DNA of 64,000 nt from Actinocorallia aurantiaca (GCF_039533685.1 NZ_BAAATZ010000034.1:124001-188000), one strand, 5' to 3'. Positions 18,392 through 27,120 are shown, counted from the first letter of the stretch. Numbers and translations: made by a program. Notes: generated by a model not told the origin, from the letters alone.

Positions 18392-19861
18392 GTGACGACC
18401 TTGCGAAGCGAAGAACCGCTGAACTTGTCGAGTGGTGTAGACCTTTCCGTCTTTGGACAGCGCCTGCGGCATCTCCGCCGTCAACGTGGTCTTACCCTCT
18501 CTGAGCTGGGAGAACGTGTCGGCCGGGCCCCCTCCCAGCTGTCTTTGCTGGAGAACGGCAAACGCGAACCGAAGCTTTCACTGCTGCAGTCCCTGGCGAA
18601 CGCCCTGGCGGTGCCGGTCGAAGAACTTCTGCAGAAAGAGGCGCCTTCGCGGCGCGCCCAGCTGGAGATCGCCCTCGAGGACGCCCAGCGCGACCCGATC
18701 TACGGAAGCCTCGGCCTGCCCTACCTGAAGGCGTCCAAGCGGCTGCCCAACGACGTCCTCGAGCATCTGCTCGGGTTGTACGACGAGCTCAAGCGCTCCC
18801 GGACCAAGCCCACCGCCTCCCCGGAGGAGGCCCGCATCGCCAACGCCGAGCTGCGGCGCAAGATGCACGACCGGGGCAACTACTTCGGCGAGATCGAGCA
18901 GGTGGCCCGCAAGACCCTCGACAACGTGGGCTACAAGGGCGGCGCGCTGTCCCAGGGCATGCTCATGGCGCTGGTGGGCCACTTCGGCTACACCCTCCGC
19001 TACGTCCAGGACCTGCCCCGTTCCGTCCGGTCGATCACCGACCAGCGCAACCGGCGGATCTACCTGGAGCGCGAGCAGCTCGGCATGCACACGCCCCGCA
19101 CGATCCTGCTGCAGACCCTCGGCCACATCGCGCTGGGCCACTCCGTGCCCCGCGACTTCGCCGACTTCCTGCGCCAGCGGGTGGAGGCCAACTACTTCGC
19201 GGCGGCCACGCTGATCCCCGAGGCCGCGGTCGTGCCCTACCTGCGCGACGCCAAGGCCAACCGGGAGCTGTCGGTGGAGGACCTCGCGGACGTCTTCTCC
19301 GTCTCCTACGAGATGGCCGCGCACCGCTTCACCAACATCGCGACCGAGCACCTCGACCTGCGCTGCCACTTCACCAAGAACGACGAGAGCGGCACGATCT
19401 ACAAGGCCTACGCCACCGACGGGCTGCTCTTCCCCGCCGACGAGGACGGGGCGATCGAGGGCCAGCGGATGTGCCGGCAGTGGGCGGGGCGCCGGGTGTT
19501 CAACAGCAACGACCGGTTCTCGGTCTTCTACCAGTACACCGACACCCCCAAGGGCACGTACTGGTGCCTGTCGCACATCGACCCCAGCCACGAGCGGGAC
19601 TTCGCGATCACGCTGGGCGTGCGGTTCGAGGACTCCCGCTGGTTCCGCGGCAGGGAGACCTCCAACCGGGTCAAGTCCGCCTGCCCCGACGGGGAGTGCT
19701 GCCAGCTGCCCCCGGCCGATCTCGCCGCCCGCTGGGAGGGGCAGTCCTGGCCGTCGGCCCGGGCCCACTCGCACGTGTTGTCGGTGCTGCCGCCCGGCGC
19801 CTTCCCCGGCGTGGACGAAGCAGACGTTTATACCTTCCTGGACAAGCACAGCGTGGAGTAG
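18392..19861 (+). CDS. ramB: RamB-type acetate/short-chain fatty acid regulator
   Basis: 489 residues. An XRE-type helix-turn-helix lies near 20-75 (FGQRLRHLRRQRGLTLSELG, APSQLSLLENGKREP). An IrrE/ImmA-like middle part (LGHIALGHS, EANYFAAATLIP) and the C-terminal short-chain-fatty-acyl regulator domain with clustered Cys (CPDGECCQLP) follow. This matches RamB of Corynebacterium and Mycobacterium, which represses or tunes glyoxylate-shunt genes. The divergent aceA supports the same role. GTG is preferred to an upstream TTG because the -10 box falls between them. Confidence 0.9.
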   Translation: MTTLRSEEPLNLSSGVDLSVFGQRLRHLRRQRGLTLSELGERVGRAPSQLSLLENGKREPKLSLLQSLANALAVPVEELLQKEAPSRRAQLEIALEDAQRDPIYGSLGLPYLKASKRLPNDVLEHLLGLYDELKRSRTKPTASPEEARIANAELRRKMHDRGNYFGEIEQVARKTLDNVGYKGGALSQGMLMALVGHFGYTLRYVQDLPRSVRSITDQRNRRIYLEREQLGMHTPRTILLQTLGHIALGHSVPRDFADFLRQRVEANYFAAATLIPEAAVVPYLRDAKANRELSVEDLADVFSVSYEMAAHRFTNIATEHLDLRCHFTKNDESGTIYKAYATDGLLFPADEDGAIEGQRMCRQWAGRRVFNSNDRFSVFYQYTDTPKGTYWCLSHIDPSHERDFAITLGVRFEDSRWFRGRETSNRVKSACPDGECCQLPPADLAARWEGQSWPSARAHSHVLSVLPPGAFPGVDEADVYTFLDKHSVE

Positions 19862-19896
19862 CGCCTAATGTGGCTGTAGGGGAGGAAGAAGGCGCC

Positions 19897-20865
19897 GTGC
19901 TCGCTGAGGTCGCGGACTGGCTCGACCGCCGGTCCAGCACCGCCGCGGACTGGCCGGCCGGGAGCCTGCGGGAGCTGAAGGGCTCCACACGGGTGAGTGT
20001 CGTGCTGCCCGCGCGGAACGAGGAGAGGACAGTCGGGACGATCGTCTCGGCGATCCGGCGGGAACTGGTCGAAGGGGTCCCGCTGGTCGACGAGATCGTC
20101 GTGATCGACTCCAGGTCGGTGGACGACACGGCGGCGGTCGCGGCCGCCGCCGGGGCGAAGGTGTTCGCCCAGGACGCGATCCTGCCGCGCCTGCCGTGCC
20201 TGTCGGGCAAGGGCGAGGCGCTGTGGAAGTCCCTGGCGGTGACGTCCGGCGACATCGTGGTGTTCGTGGACGCCGACCTGGTGAACTTCTCGTCCTCTTT
20301 CGTGACGGGGCTTCTCGGCCCTCTGCTGGCCTGTCCCGAGGTCGCCTACGTCAAGGGGTGCTACGACCGGCCGTACCACGGGACGGAGGAGACGCCGCCC
20401 GCCGGGGGAGGCCGGGTCACCGAACTGGTGGCGCGCCCCCTGCTCAACATGCACTGGCCGCTGCTCGCCGGAGTGGTGCAGCCGCTGGGCGGCGAGTACG
20501 CGGGGCGCCGCTCGCTCCTGGAGCGCCTCCCCTTCGTCACCGGGTACGGGGTCGAGCTGGGTCTGCTGGTCGACACCTTGGAGTTGGCGGGCCTGGACGG
20601 GCTGGCCCAGGTGGACCTGGGGGTGCGGGAGCACTCCCACCAGTCCACCGAGGCACTGGCCGCCATGGCGTCCCAGATCATGCAGACCGCCTGGTCCCGT
20701 TTGGACCGGCAGGGGCTGATGATGCCGCTGTCGTCGCCCTCTCCGGAACTGACGCAGTTCCACAGGGAGGAGAACGGGCATGTGCCGGTGGGCCGGGACA
20801 CCTCGCTGGGGGAGCGGCCGCCGATGATCGGCGTCCGGGAGTACGCGCTGTCCTTCCGGCACTGA
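19897..20865 (+). CDS. gpgS: Glucosyl-3-phosphoglycerate synthase, copy 1
   Basis: 322 residues, GT-A glycosyltransferase of family GT81. It has VSVVLPARNEERTVG, DEIVVIDSRSVDDTA, the SGKGEALWKSL acceptor region, the metal-binding DAD at about 125-127 in VFVDADLVN, and GYGVELGLLVD. It transfers glucose from an NDP-glucose to 3-phosphoglycerate, the entry step to glucosylglycerate and, in mycobacteria, methylglucose lipopolysaccharide. GGAGGAAG positions the GTG; a GTG nine codons earlier is less likely. A near-duplicate follows 450 bp downstream. Confidence 0.9.
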   Translation: MLAEVADWLDRRSSTAADWPAGSLRELKGSTRVSVVLPARNEERTVGTIVSAIRRELVEGVPLVDEIVVIDSRSVDDTAAVAAAAGAKVFAQDAILPRLPCLSGKGEALWKSLAVTSGDIVVFVDADLVNFSSSFVTGLLGPLLACPEVAYVKGCYDRPYHGTEETPPAGGGRVTELVARPLLNMHWPLLAGVVQPLGGEYAGRRSLLERLPFVTGYGVELGLLVDTLELAGLDGLAQVDLGVREHSHQSTEALAAMASQIMQTAWSRLDRQGLMMPLSSPSPELTQFHREENGHVPVGRDTSLGERPPMIGVREYALSFRH

Positions 20866-20882
20866 ACCGGAGGGTGTTCCCA

Positions 20883-20911
20883 GTGACCGCCTCCGTTCCC
20901 GAGGCGGTCAC
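20883..20911. terminator. Bidirectional terminator after gpgS copy 1
   Basis: A perfect 11-bp stem (GTGACCGCCTC with its complement) and a seven-base loop lie between the end of gpgS copy 1 and the end of the convergent small ORF. Confidence 0.8.
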
Positions 20912-20934
20912 CGGATGCCGGACCGGTGTCAGTC

Positions 20935-21012
20935 CTATGCCTGACGGGAGAAGTACCAGTAGGTGAGTCCTACCACCAGGACCGCGACGACTGCCAGAAC
21001 GATGAGGGTCAT
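20935..21012 (-). CDS. 25-residue single-span membrane peptide (candidate)
   Basis: A leftward ATG-TAG frame of 25 codons encodes MTLIVLAVVAVLVVGL, then an aromatic belt TYWYF and a basic tail SRQA. This is a textbook single transmembrane helix with the positive end last. AGGA lies nine bases before the ATG and a shared terminator follows the stop. It is similar in size and shape to small subunits such as KdpF, but no kdp genes are here. It sits antisense between the two gpgS copies. Function unknown. Confidence 0.5.
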   Translation of the reverse strand: MTLIVLAVVAVLVVGLTYWYFSRQA

Positions 21013-21314
21013 GGATGGGATCCTTGCGTGAGACTTCCTTGGAGGAGGATTCTCTCAAGAAACGGCGCTGTCCGTGGCATTTTGACTGCGTTTCGCTGGT
21101 ATGGAGAGTCTCATTACGATAAATCTCTCTGAATTCTCCTTAGGGTGTGCTCTTTGGTGCGATCCATCCCTTAAGGGTGCGTTGTCTCCTCGGAACGTCC
21201 ATGTGAACGCGCTGTTACGGCCGGTTAAGTTCCTGGGTCGGTATGCCCGCCTTCGTATAGGTAGGTGAATGATCGGGGATGTCCGCGATGTTCCTTTCTG
21301 GAAAGGAGGGTGCT
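21013..21314. other. Low-GC promoter region upstream of gpgS copy 2
   Basis: About 300 bases, clearly more AT-rich than the surroundings, with no gene seen on the right-hand part. It should carry the promoters of the leftward membrane peptide and of gpgS copy 2. Short TATA-like strings occur near 21255, but no pair of boxes is convincing. Confidence 0.5.
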
Positions 21315-22280
21315 GTGCTCGCTGAAGCCGCGGAATGGCTCCGCCGCCGATCCAGCTCCGCCGCGGACTGGCCGGCCGAGCTGCTGCTGGGATTGAAGGG
21401 CGCCACCCGGGTGAGCGTCGTGCTGCCCGCACGGGACGAGCAGGACACCGTCGGGGGCATCGTTTCGACGATCCGGCGGGAACTGGTCGAACGCGTGCCC
21501 CTGGTCGACGAGATCGTCGTGATCGACTCGCGGTCGGTGGACGGCACCGCCGCCGTCGCCGCCGCGGCGGGGGCGAAGGTGTTCGCCCAGGACGCGATCC
21601 TGCCGCGCCTGCCGTGCCTGTCGGGCAAGGGCGAGGCGCTGTGGAAGTCCCTGGCGGTGACGTCCGGCGACATCGTGGTGTTCGTGGACGCCGACCTGGT
21701 GAACTTCTCGTCGTCCTTCGTGACGGGGCTGCTGGGCCCCTTGCTGGCCTGCCCCGACGTGTCCTACGTGAAAGCCTGCTATGACCGTCCCTACAACGGC
21801 GCGGAAGCCGCCTTCGCCGGGGGAGGCCGGGTCACCGAACTGGTGGCGCGCCCCCTGCTCAATATGCACTGGCCGCTGCTCGCCGGAGTGGTGCAGCCGC
21901 TGGGCGGCGAGTACGCGGGGCGCCGCTCACTCCTGGAGCGGCTCCCGTTCATGACCGGCTACGGCGTCGAGCTGGGCCTCCTCCTCGACGCCCTGGAAGC
22001 GGCGGGCCTGGACGGGCTGGCCCAGGTGGACCTGGGGGTGCGGGAGCACTCCCACCAGTCCACCGAGGCGCTGGCCGCCATGGCATCCCAGATCATGCAG
22101 ACCGCCTGGTCCCGTTTGGACCGGCACGGGCTGATGATGCCCCTGTCCTCACCGTCCCCCGAACTCACCCAGTTCCAGCGGGGTTCGTCGGGATACCTCC
22201 CCCTCGACCGCGAGACCGCCGTCGGCGAGCGGCCCCCCATGGTCGAGATCCCCGAGTACGCGCTGACTCTCCGCCCCTGA
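21315..22280 (+). CDS. gpgS: Glucosyl-3-phosphoglycerate synthase, copy 2
   Basis: 321 residues, the same GT81 architecture as copy 1: LPARDEQDTVGG, IDSRSVDGTA, DAD metal site and MTGYGVELGLLLD. GGAAAGGAGG lies five bases before the GTG, aligning exactly with the start chosen for copy 1. Protein identity to copy 1 is very high by eye. A 143-bp block (20152-20294 versus 21570-21712) is identical at DNA level while the flanks differ, suggesting recent gene conversion. Its own AT-rich promoter region implies separate regulation. Confidence 0.9.
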   Translation: MLAEAAEWLRRRSSSAADWPAELLLGLKGATRVSVVLPARDEQDTVGGIVSTIRRELVERVPLVDEIVVIDSRSVDGTAAVAAAAGAKVFAQDAILPRLPCLSGKGEALWKSLAVTSGDIVVFVDADLVNFSSSFVTGLLGPLLACPDVSYVKACYDRPYNGAEAAFAGGGRVTELVARPLLNMHWPLLAGVVQPLGGEYAGRRSLLERLPFMTGYGVELGLLLDALEAAGLDGLAQVDLGVREHSHQSTEALAAMASQIMQTAWSRLDRHGLMMPLSSPSPELTQFQRGSSGYLPLDRETAVGERPPMVEIPEYALTLRP

Positions 22281-22290
22281 GCCTTCTTTC

Positions 22291-22333
22291 CGCGCCGGTC
22301 GGCGGCCGCTTCCGGGCGGCTCCGGCCGGCGCG
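22291..22333 (+). terminator. Hairpin after gpgS copy 2
   Basis: CGCGCCGG pairs with CCGGCGCG and an inner GCCGC/GCGGC stem extends it; the hairpin begins 10 bases past the stop. Confidence 0.65.
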
Positions 22334-22542
22334 TCCCGTGTCGGGGGGAGAACGCCACTCAAGTAATTGAGTGCTTTCCAAGCGGGTGTTTGGGTAGGAA
22401 CAGTAGACCGCTCCAGGTGACAAACCGTGATACTCGTCACGGCGACTGGATCACCCACTTGGGGGCTACTCTTCGGTAACCCCCTGCTGCTACCGTGGGT
22501 AACACATTGTTTGATGGAATTTCGGTAAGGGGTCTACACACC

Positions 22543-23769
22543 ATGTCCGACGCAGCCAAGAGCTTCTCCCTGGAGCTCACGGAGGATCTTCGGGAAGCCC
22601 AGGCCTGGTGCCGCGAGTTCGCCCGGGACGTGATCCGGCCTGCGGCCGAGGAGTGGGACGAGCGGGAGGAGACGCCCTGGCCGATCATCCAGGAGGCCGC
22701 CAAGATCGGCCTGTACTCGCTGGACTTCTTCGCGACCCAGTCGCTGGAGGACACCGGCCTCGGCATCCCGGTCACCTTCGAGGAGCTGTACTGGGGTGAC
22801 GCCGGCATCGCGCTGGCCATCACCGGCACCGGCCTGGCCGCCGCGTCCCTCGCCGCCACCGGCACCCCCGAGCAGATCGCCGAGTGGGCGCCGCAGATGT
22901 TCGGCACCGCCGACGACGTCAAGCTCGGCGCGTTCTGCGCCTCCGAGCCCGGCGCGGGCTCCGACGTCGGCTCGATCCGCTGCCGCGCCGTCTACGACGA
23001 GGCCAAGGACGAGTGGGTCCTCAACGGCACCAAGACCTGGGTGACCAACGGCGGCATCGCCAACGTGCACATCGTCGTCGCCTCGGTCCACCCCGACCTC
23101 GGCTCGCGCGGCCAGGCGTCGTTCATCATCCCGCCGAACACCCCCGGCTTCTCCCAGGGCCAGAAGTTCAAGAAGCACGGCATCCGCGCCAGCCACACCG
23201 CCGAGGTCATCCTCGACAACGTGCGCATCCCCGGCAACCTGCTCATCGGCGGCAAGGAGCGCTTCGACGCCCGCATCGCCCGCGTCCGCGAGGGCAAGCG
23301 CGCCGCCGGCCAGGCCGCGATGAAGACCTTCGAGACCACCCGCCCGACCGTGGGCGCGATGGCCCTCGGCGTCGCCCGCGCCGCCTACGACTACGCCCTC
23401 GAGTACTCCCGCGAGCGCGAGCAGTTCGGCCAGAAGATCGGCAACTTCCAGGCCATCGCCTTCAAGCTCGCCGACATGAAGATGCGCGTCGACGCCAGCC
23501 GCCTCCTCATCTGGCGCGCCTCCTGGATGGCCCGCCAGGGCAAGCCCTTCGAGAACGCCGAGGGCTCCATGGCCAAGCTCCACGCCTCCGAGACCGCCGT
23601 CCGCGTGACGGAGGAGGCCATCCAGATCCTCGGCGGCAACGGCTACACCCGCGAGTACCCCGTCGAGCGCATGCACCGCGACAGCAAGATCTTCACCATC
23701 TTCGAGGGCACCTCGGAGATCCAGCGCCTGGTCATCGGCCGCTCCGTCACGGGCCTCCCCGTCCGGTAG
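22543..23769 (+). CDS. Acyl-CoA dehydrogenase
   Basis: 408 residues, the full FAD-dependent fold. The first signature FCASEPGAGSDVGSI, ITGTGLAAASL, the FAD/adenine region GGNGYTREYPVERMHRD, and the catalytic Glu (about residue 388) in FEGTSEIQ are all visible. It introduces the alpha-beta double bond in an acyl-CoA and passes electrons to ETF. Chain specificity cannot be read. AAGGGG lies 11 bases before the ATG. A second, broken copy of its last ~26 codons occurs 3.9 kb downstream at 27617-27694. Confidence 0.93.
   Translation: MSDAAKSFSLELTEDLREAQAWCREFARDVIRPAAEEWDEREETPWPIIQEAAKIGLYSLDFFATQSLEDTGLGIPVTFEELYWGDAGIALAITGTGLAAASLAATGTPEQIAEWAPQMFGTADDVKLGAFCASEPGAGSDVGSIRCRAVYDEAKDEWVLNGTKTWVTNGGIANVHIVVASVHPDLGSRGQASFIIPPNTPGFSQGQKFKKHGIRASHTAEVILDNVRIPGNLLIGGKERFDARIARVREGKRAAGQAAMKTFETTRPTVGAMALGVARAAYDYALEYSREREQFGQKIGNFQAIAFKLADMKMRVDASRLLIWRASWMARQGKPFENAEGSMAKLHASETAVRVTEEAIQILGGNGYTREYPVERMHRDSKIFTIFEGTSEIQRLVIGRSVTGLPVR
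23711..23750 (+). repeat. 40-bp direct repeat, copy 1 (inside acyl-CoA dehydrogenase 3' end)
   Basis: This 40-bp stretch, encoding the end of FEGTSEIQRLVIGRSVT, is repeated without a mismatch at 27642-27681, with weaker similarity on both sides. Confidence 0.9.
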
Positions 23770-23786
23770 CCCCGACCAGCAAGAAC

Positions 23787-23824
23787 GTGCCCCTGCCGCT
23801 CCCCCCACGGCAGGGGCACTTTTG
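23787..23824 (+). terminator. Intrinsic terminator after acyl-CoA dehydrogenase
   Basis: A perfect 12-bp stem (GTGCCCCTGCCG with its complement) is followed by TTTTG, 17 bases past the stop. Confidence 0.88.
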
Positions 23825-23956
23825 TTCCTCCGGGCATGTGAAGTCGGGAAATGAAGAGAGACCATCCCCGAGTTCCAAGGCCGACCCGCGTACCTGCAGA
23901 TCGCCGATGACCTGAGAAGCCAGATCCTGGACGGCTCGCTTCAGGAGGGTGATCGA

Positions 23957-24619
23957 GTGCCCTCCGAGGCCGACTACGGTGTCTCGCGGATCGTCGTCCG
24001 CGATGCGGTCAAGGTCCTGGCGTCCGAAGGCCTGGTCATCAAGCGCCAAGGCGCCGGCACCTTCGTCAGGGCCCTGAAGCCCCAGCAGCGAAGAATCGTC
24101 GGAGACTTCTACGGTTCCCGTCCCACCAGCTCCCCGTTCGCCCGAGCCTCCAAGGCCGCGGGCCAGGCCCCGGAGTGGGAGTACCAGTCGAGGGCGACGA
24201 CAGCCCCCAAGGCGATCGCCACCCGCCTGAACATCGCCGCGGGCGACCCGGTGATGCGGACCAACCACCGCTTCTTCGCCGACGACACCCCGGTCATGCT
24301 CTCCACGTCCTACGAGCCCCTGGCCATCACCGAGGGCACCCCCGTCGAGCAGCCCGAGGCCGGACCCGTCACAGGCGTCATCCCCCGGATGGACGCCATC
24401 GGCGTCAACATCACCCACGTCACCGAGGAAGTCACCGCCCGGGCCCCACGTCCCTACGAGACCGAGAACCTCCGAGTCCCCGCAGGCGTCGCAGTCCTGG
24501 CGATCGAGCGGACCTACTACGCCGACGACCTACCGGTCGAGACCGCAGACATCATCGTCGCCGCCGACCGGTACACCCTGGCCTACAAGGTGCCGATCCC
24601 ACCTGCAGAAGGTGCCTGA
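23957..24619 (+). CDS. GntR/HutC-family regulator, N-terminally damaged
   Basis: 220 residues from GTG, with a complete C-terminal UTRA ligand domain (SRATTAPKAIATRLNIAAGD ... YYADDLPVETADIIVAADRY). Family-like sequence continues in frame upstream from 23864 (PEFQGRPAYLQIADDLRSQI), but an in-frame TGA at 23852-23854 precedes it and no ATG, GTG or TTG is available there. In the helix-turn-helix, PSEA joins DYGVSR directly, about four residues shorter than the usual PSE-x7-GVSR spacing. The regulator has probably lost both its start and part of its DNA-binding domain. It may be a pseudogene. Confidence 0.65.
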   Translation: MPSEADYGVSRIVVRDAVKVLASEGLVIKRQGAGTFVRALKPQQRRIVGDFYGSRPTSSPFARASKAAGQAPEWEYQSRATTAPKAIATRLNIAAGDPVMRTNHRFFADDTPVMLSTSYEPLAITEGTPVEQPEAGPVTGVIPRMDAIGVNITHVTEEVTARAPRPYETENLRVPAGVAVLAIERTYYADDLPVETADIIVAADRYTLAYKVPIPPAEGA

Positions 24620-24914
24620 CAGAGCCTTACTTCAGGGGACTGGTGCTCTAGGGCTGTCTTCAAATTTCCAGGTTGTGGAGCAGAACAGCTGGTTCTTGGC
24701 GAGTGTTCCGCCTGGAGTCGGGTGGATGTTGCCTCCAGCTGCTTTCCGATCTAGCAGCCTTGCTCTCTGCAAGCTATGGCCAACAGCTTCGAGGTCCGAA
24801 GACAGGCTCTTGCCAGCTCTCCCGATCGTGCGAGCTGATCCGCCCACGATGATTGGTACCTCAGAATTCCCGACTTTCTGGCATTCTTCTTTCGAGTCCG
24901 TCATCCTTTGGATC

Positions 24915-25487
24915 ATGGACGATATGTCGCAGTGGGACAGCGATCTTGCCCGGGCCCGGGCCGAGCGAAAGGCACAAGAAGCCTCGTTCCGCCAGGCGGC
25001 ATGGATGTCGGAGGAGCAGCGCCAGGCGGCCAGCAGGCAGACCTACCCCCATCTGCAAGAGGCGGCGGCATGGGCCATCGCCCGCTACCGCGAGGCCGGG
25101 GTGCCCGGGCAGGGAAGGGTAGGTGCTCGATGCTGGCCCATCGGGCACGTCGAGGTGCCTATCGGCCCGGATCACTATGGCGGATACCCCGACTCACGGG
25201 TGACCTTCCTATGGGCCGACGGCAAGGGAGGCTTGTTCGCCTCCGAGGACAAGGACGGCTCATCGAACAGCATGAGGCGTCTATCCTCCGATGACGTCGG
25301 TGACTTCCTGTCGAAGGACGGTAATTCCCTGGGAGTCGTCCAGTTCGTTCACGAGTTGATCACCGACTACGAGGAATGGAAGACCGAAACCGGCGGCAAA
25401 CGGTTCAAGGTCAAGGTCACCTTCCATCCCGTTCGTCTTGTGCTCTTCATCGCGATCTTCCTCGTCTTGGCTTACTTCTTCTCCTAG
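24915..25487 (+). CDS. Unknown protein with C-terminal membrane anchor
   Basis: 190 residues, family not recognised. The N-terminal third is a charged helix (ARARAERKAQEASF, then AAWMSEEQRQAAS). The middle is a soluble domain with WPIGHVEVPIGPDHYGGY and VTFLWADGKGGLFA. The protein ends in a single span, VRLVLFIAIFLVLAYFFS, so it is a likely tail-anchored protein facing the cytosol. Another ATG three codons in is possible and ribosome sites are weak. Codon use is less GC-biased than in neighbouring housekeeping genes, consistent with an accessory origin. Confidence 0.6.
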   Translation: MDDMSQWDSDLARARAERKAQEASFRQAAWMSEEQRQAASRQTYPHLQEAAAWAIARYREAGVPGQGRVGARCWPIGHVEVPIGPDHYGGYPDSRVTFLWADGKGGLFASEDKDGSSNSMRRLSSDDVGDFLSKDGNSLGVVQFVHELITDYEEWKTETGGKRFKVKVTFHPVRLVLFIAIFLVLAYFFS

Positions 25488-26357
25488 CCGAGGAGAGCTG
25501 TTCCAAGTTTCTTCACGTCATCAAGCCTGCCCCGCTGACGCGCGGCGGGTGGAGAGCCGGGCCCCTTCGTCGGAGGTGACACCCGCTCTCCACGGTCCGC
25601 CGTGATGTGCAGGAGAAGAAACTCCGCTGAGAGCTGGAGGGGCAGGGCGCGGGCGGCGGGGTTCTCCTCGGGGGCCGGTGGGCTCGGGCGGGACGAGGCC
25701 GATCGTTCGAGTGCTACGTGGTCCGTGCAAACCCTGGAGGGGGTTGCCGCCGCTCGCTCCCCGCCGGGCTTGGCCTCTTCGGGCCCACCCGTCGGGGGTG
25801 GCGGCCCGCGCCGATGGCGCGGAACGATAAGGCTCCTCGTGCCTTCGATCCTCCCTCCCACCAAGGAGGGAAACCCTGTCCGGCACCACCTCCAGGAGCC
25901 CGCGGGGAACTCCGGCTCCGGGATGGGCGAGAAGCGAAGGTGTGCAGCAGGTCACGGGGCGGGTGGCTGGGGCTTCGCCCTTCCCATCTGCCGTCATCCC
26001 ATCCCAGGGGACTACCAGACAGGCCCTGAGGGGCGAAGGTCGTTCGTCCAATGGGGCGCCACCCCTCAGGGCCCGCCCGGTTGCGCGGAGCGTGGGACGA
26101 CGGCAGACGGGAAGGGCTCAGGAGCAGGACTGACGGCTAGCGCCGGGGAACAAGGGTTGGTCGAGCTCGAAGCAGGGACCTCGCGGCCCCCAACCCCCCG
26201 CGGGCCGGAGCACTCATCCGCGCGAATCCCTCCACCGCAACGTCTCGCCGTTCGCGCGGACGAGCACACCGGAGCGGCCACGCCCCCGCATCGAAAGGGC
26301 CCACAATCGCCCAATAGCAGAGAACGGCCAGCCGACTCGTTCTCCCTGCCGAGAGGG
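25488..26357. other. 870-base stretch without a convincing gene
   Basis: Long frames exist on both strands, but their products are low-complexity Gly/Pro/Arg strings without recognisable motifs. The stretch holds the inverted-repeat element at 25978-26116 and otherwise looks like decayed DNA between the tail-anchored protein and the SUKH gene. Confidence 0.6.
25978..26116. repeat. 139-bp imperfect inverted-repeat element
   Basis: The outer arms 25978-26001 and 26093-26116 are 24 bp and complementary with two mismatches. The inner arms 26022-26033 and 26062-26073 (GGCCCTGAGGGG) are a perfect 12 bp. Together they could fold as one long hairpin. A 14-base string from the inner region (AGACAGGCCCTGAG) recurs at 27099-27112. 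It could be a miniature mobile element or a structured RNA. Confidence 0.6.
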
Positions 26358-26885
26358 CTACCAAGGGAGATCTGCCATGTCGACGGGCTCACTCATCCTC
26401 TTGGCGCTGGCGTCCCACTCATCCAGCTTCGCGACCAGCCACTCGGCGAAAGTGAGGTCCTCGTCCGACAGCCGGGAGGACTCCCAGCTCCAGATGTTTC
26501 CCTGCGGGGTGCTGTAGTCGATGAGGGTCCATGTGTCACATCCCCCGGTCAAAGGCACCAGGGTGGGTGAGCGGTCCAAGCGATGACGGGGGAAGCTTTC
26601 CACCCAAGACAGGCACTCGCTGAGCAGAGGCTCGGCATGCTCGCCTTGATCGCCATCACAGCAGTATTCCGGCTCCGTAAGGGACAGGACCAGCAGGCAG
26701 CCCCCTTCACCGCCGTCGGCGACCTCGAGATAGATCCGCTTGAGCAACGGAGGCATCGGATACCCCACTGCGGCCTCGACCTCGGCGACGTCTTCCGCCG
26801 ACGCCCGTCTTATACCCCACCACGAGACCGCGTCTTTGAGCCTGCGGATGATCTGATCGTCGTTCACCCGCCATGGATACCGCAT
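26358..26885 (-). CDS. SMI1/KNR4 (SUKH) family protein
   Basis: 175 residues. The segment VEAAVGYPMPPLLKRIYLEVADGG is the SUKH hallmark, followed by WVESFPRHRLDRSPTLVPLTGGCDTW and SWESSRLSDEDLTFAEWL. In bacteria, SUKH proteins are frequent immunity proteins of polymorphic toxins, but many are housekeeping or orphan. No toxin gene adjoins it. It lies upstream of nothing on its strand and about 235 bp past the end of a DUF6193-like gene. The start is an ATG at 26885; a GTG six codons later is possible. Confidence 0.78.
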   Translation of the reverse strand: MRYPWRVNDDQIIRRLKDAVSWWGIRRASAEDVAEVEAAVGYPMPPLLKRIYLEVADGGEGGCLLVLSLTEPEYCCDGDQGEHAEPLLSECLSWVESFPRHRLDRSPTLVPLTGGCDTWTLIDYSTPQGNIWSWESSRLSDEDLTFAEWLVAKLDEWDASAKRMSEPVDMADLPW

Positions 26886-26991
26886 TCCGCCGACAACCAG
26901 CCCAGATCGAGAGCCCGGCTGTCCTGACAGGTCTCCGCTTCAAGGGCGCACCCAGGGCACATGACCATGGAAGACGGCGCAAAACGACAAG

Positions 26992-27017
26992 AGCTGTCGA
27001 GAGACATCTCGGCAGCT
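26992..27017 (-). terminator. Hairpin with T-rich tail (leftward)
   Basis: AGCTGTCGAGA pairs with TCTCGGCAGCT (one G-T pair) around a four-base loop. Read leftward it is followed by TTGTCGTTTTG. It probably ends transcription from the DUF6193-like gene. Confidence 0.6.
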
Positions 27018-27100
27018 CATCCGGTTGATCGTTGACCTTGCCCCAGCTCAGCCGACAGGGCACCGTCTACAAGTTCGAGCTCTGGCTTGTCGGCTATGAG

Positions 27101-27119
27101 ACAGGCCCTGAGCCTGTCG
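27101..27119 (-). terminator. Short hairpin right after DUF6193-like gene
   Basis: GACAGGC and GCCTGTC flank the five-base loop CCTGA, starting two bases beyond the stop codon on the leftward strand. Confidence 0.5.
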
Positions 27120-27120
27120 C

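Noticed and set aside
24632..24916. Leftward frame between the GntR and tail-anchored genes
   Set aside because: No family resemblance or ribosome site; it lies across the likely promoter region of the rightward gene.
25602..26570. Rightward open frame across the gene-poor stretch and the SUKH gene
   Set aside because: Low-complexity product without motifs; overlaps the SUKH gene antisense.
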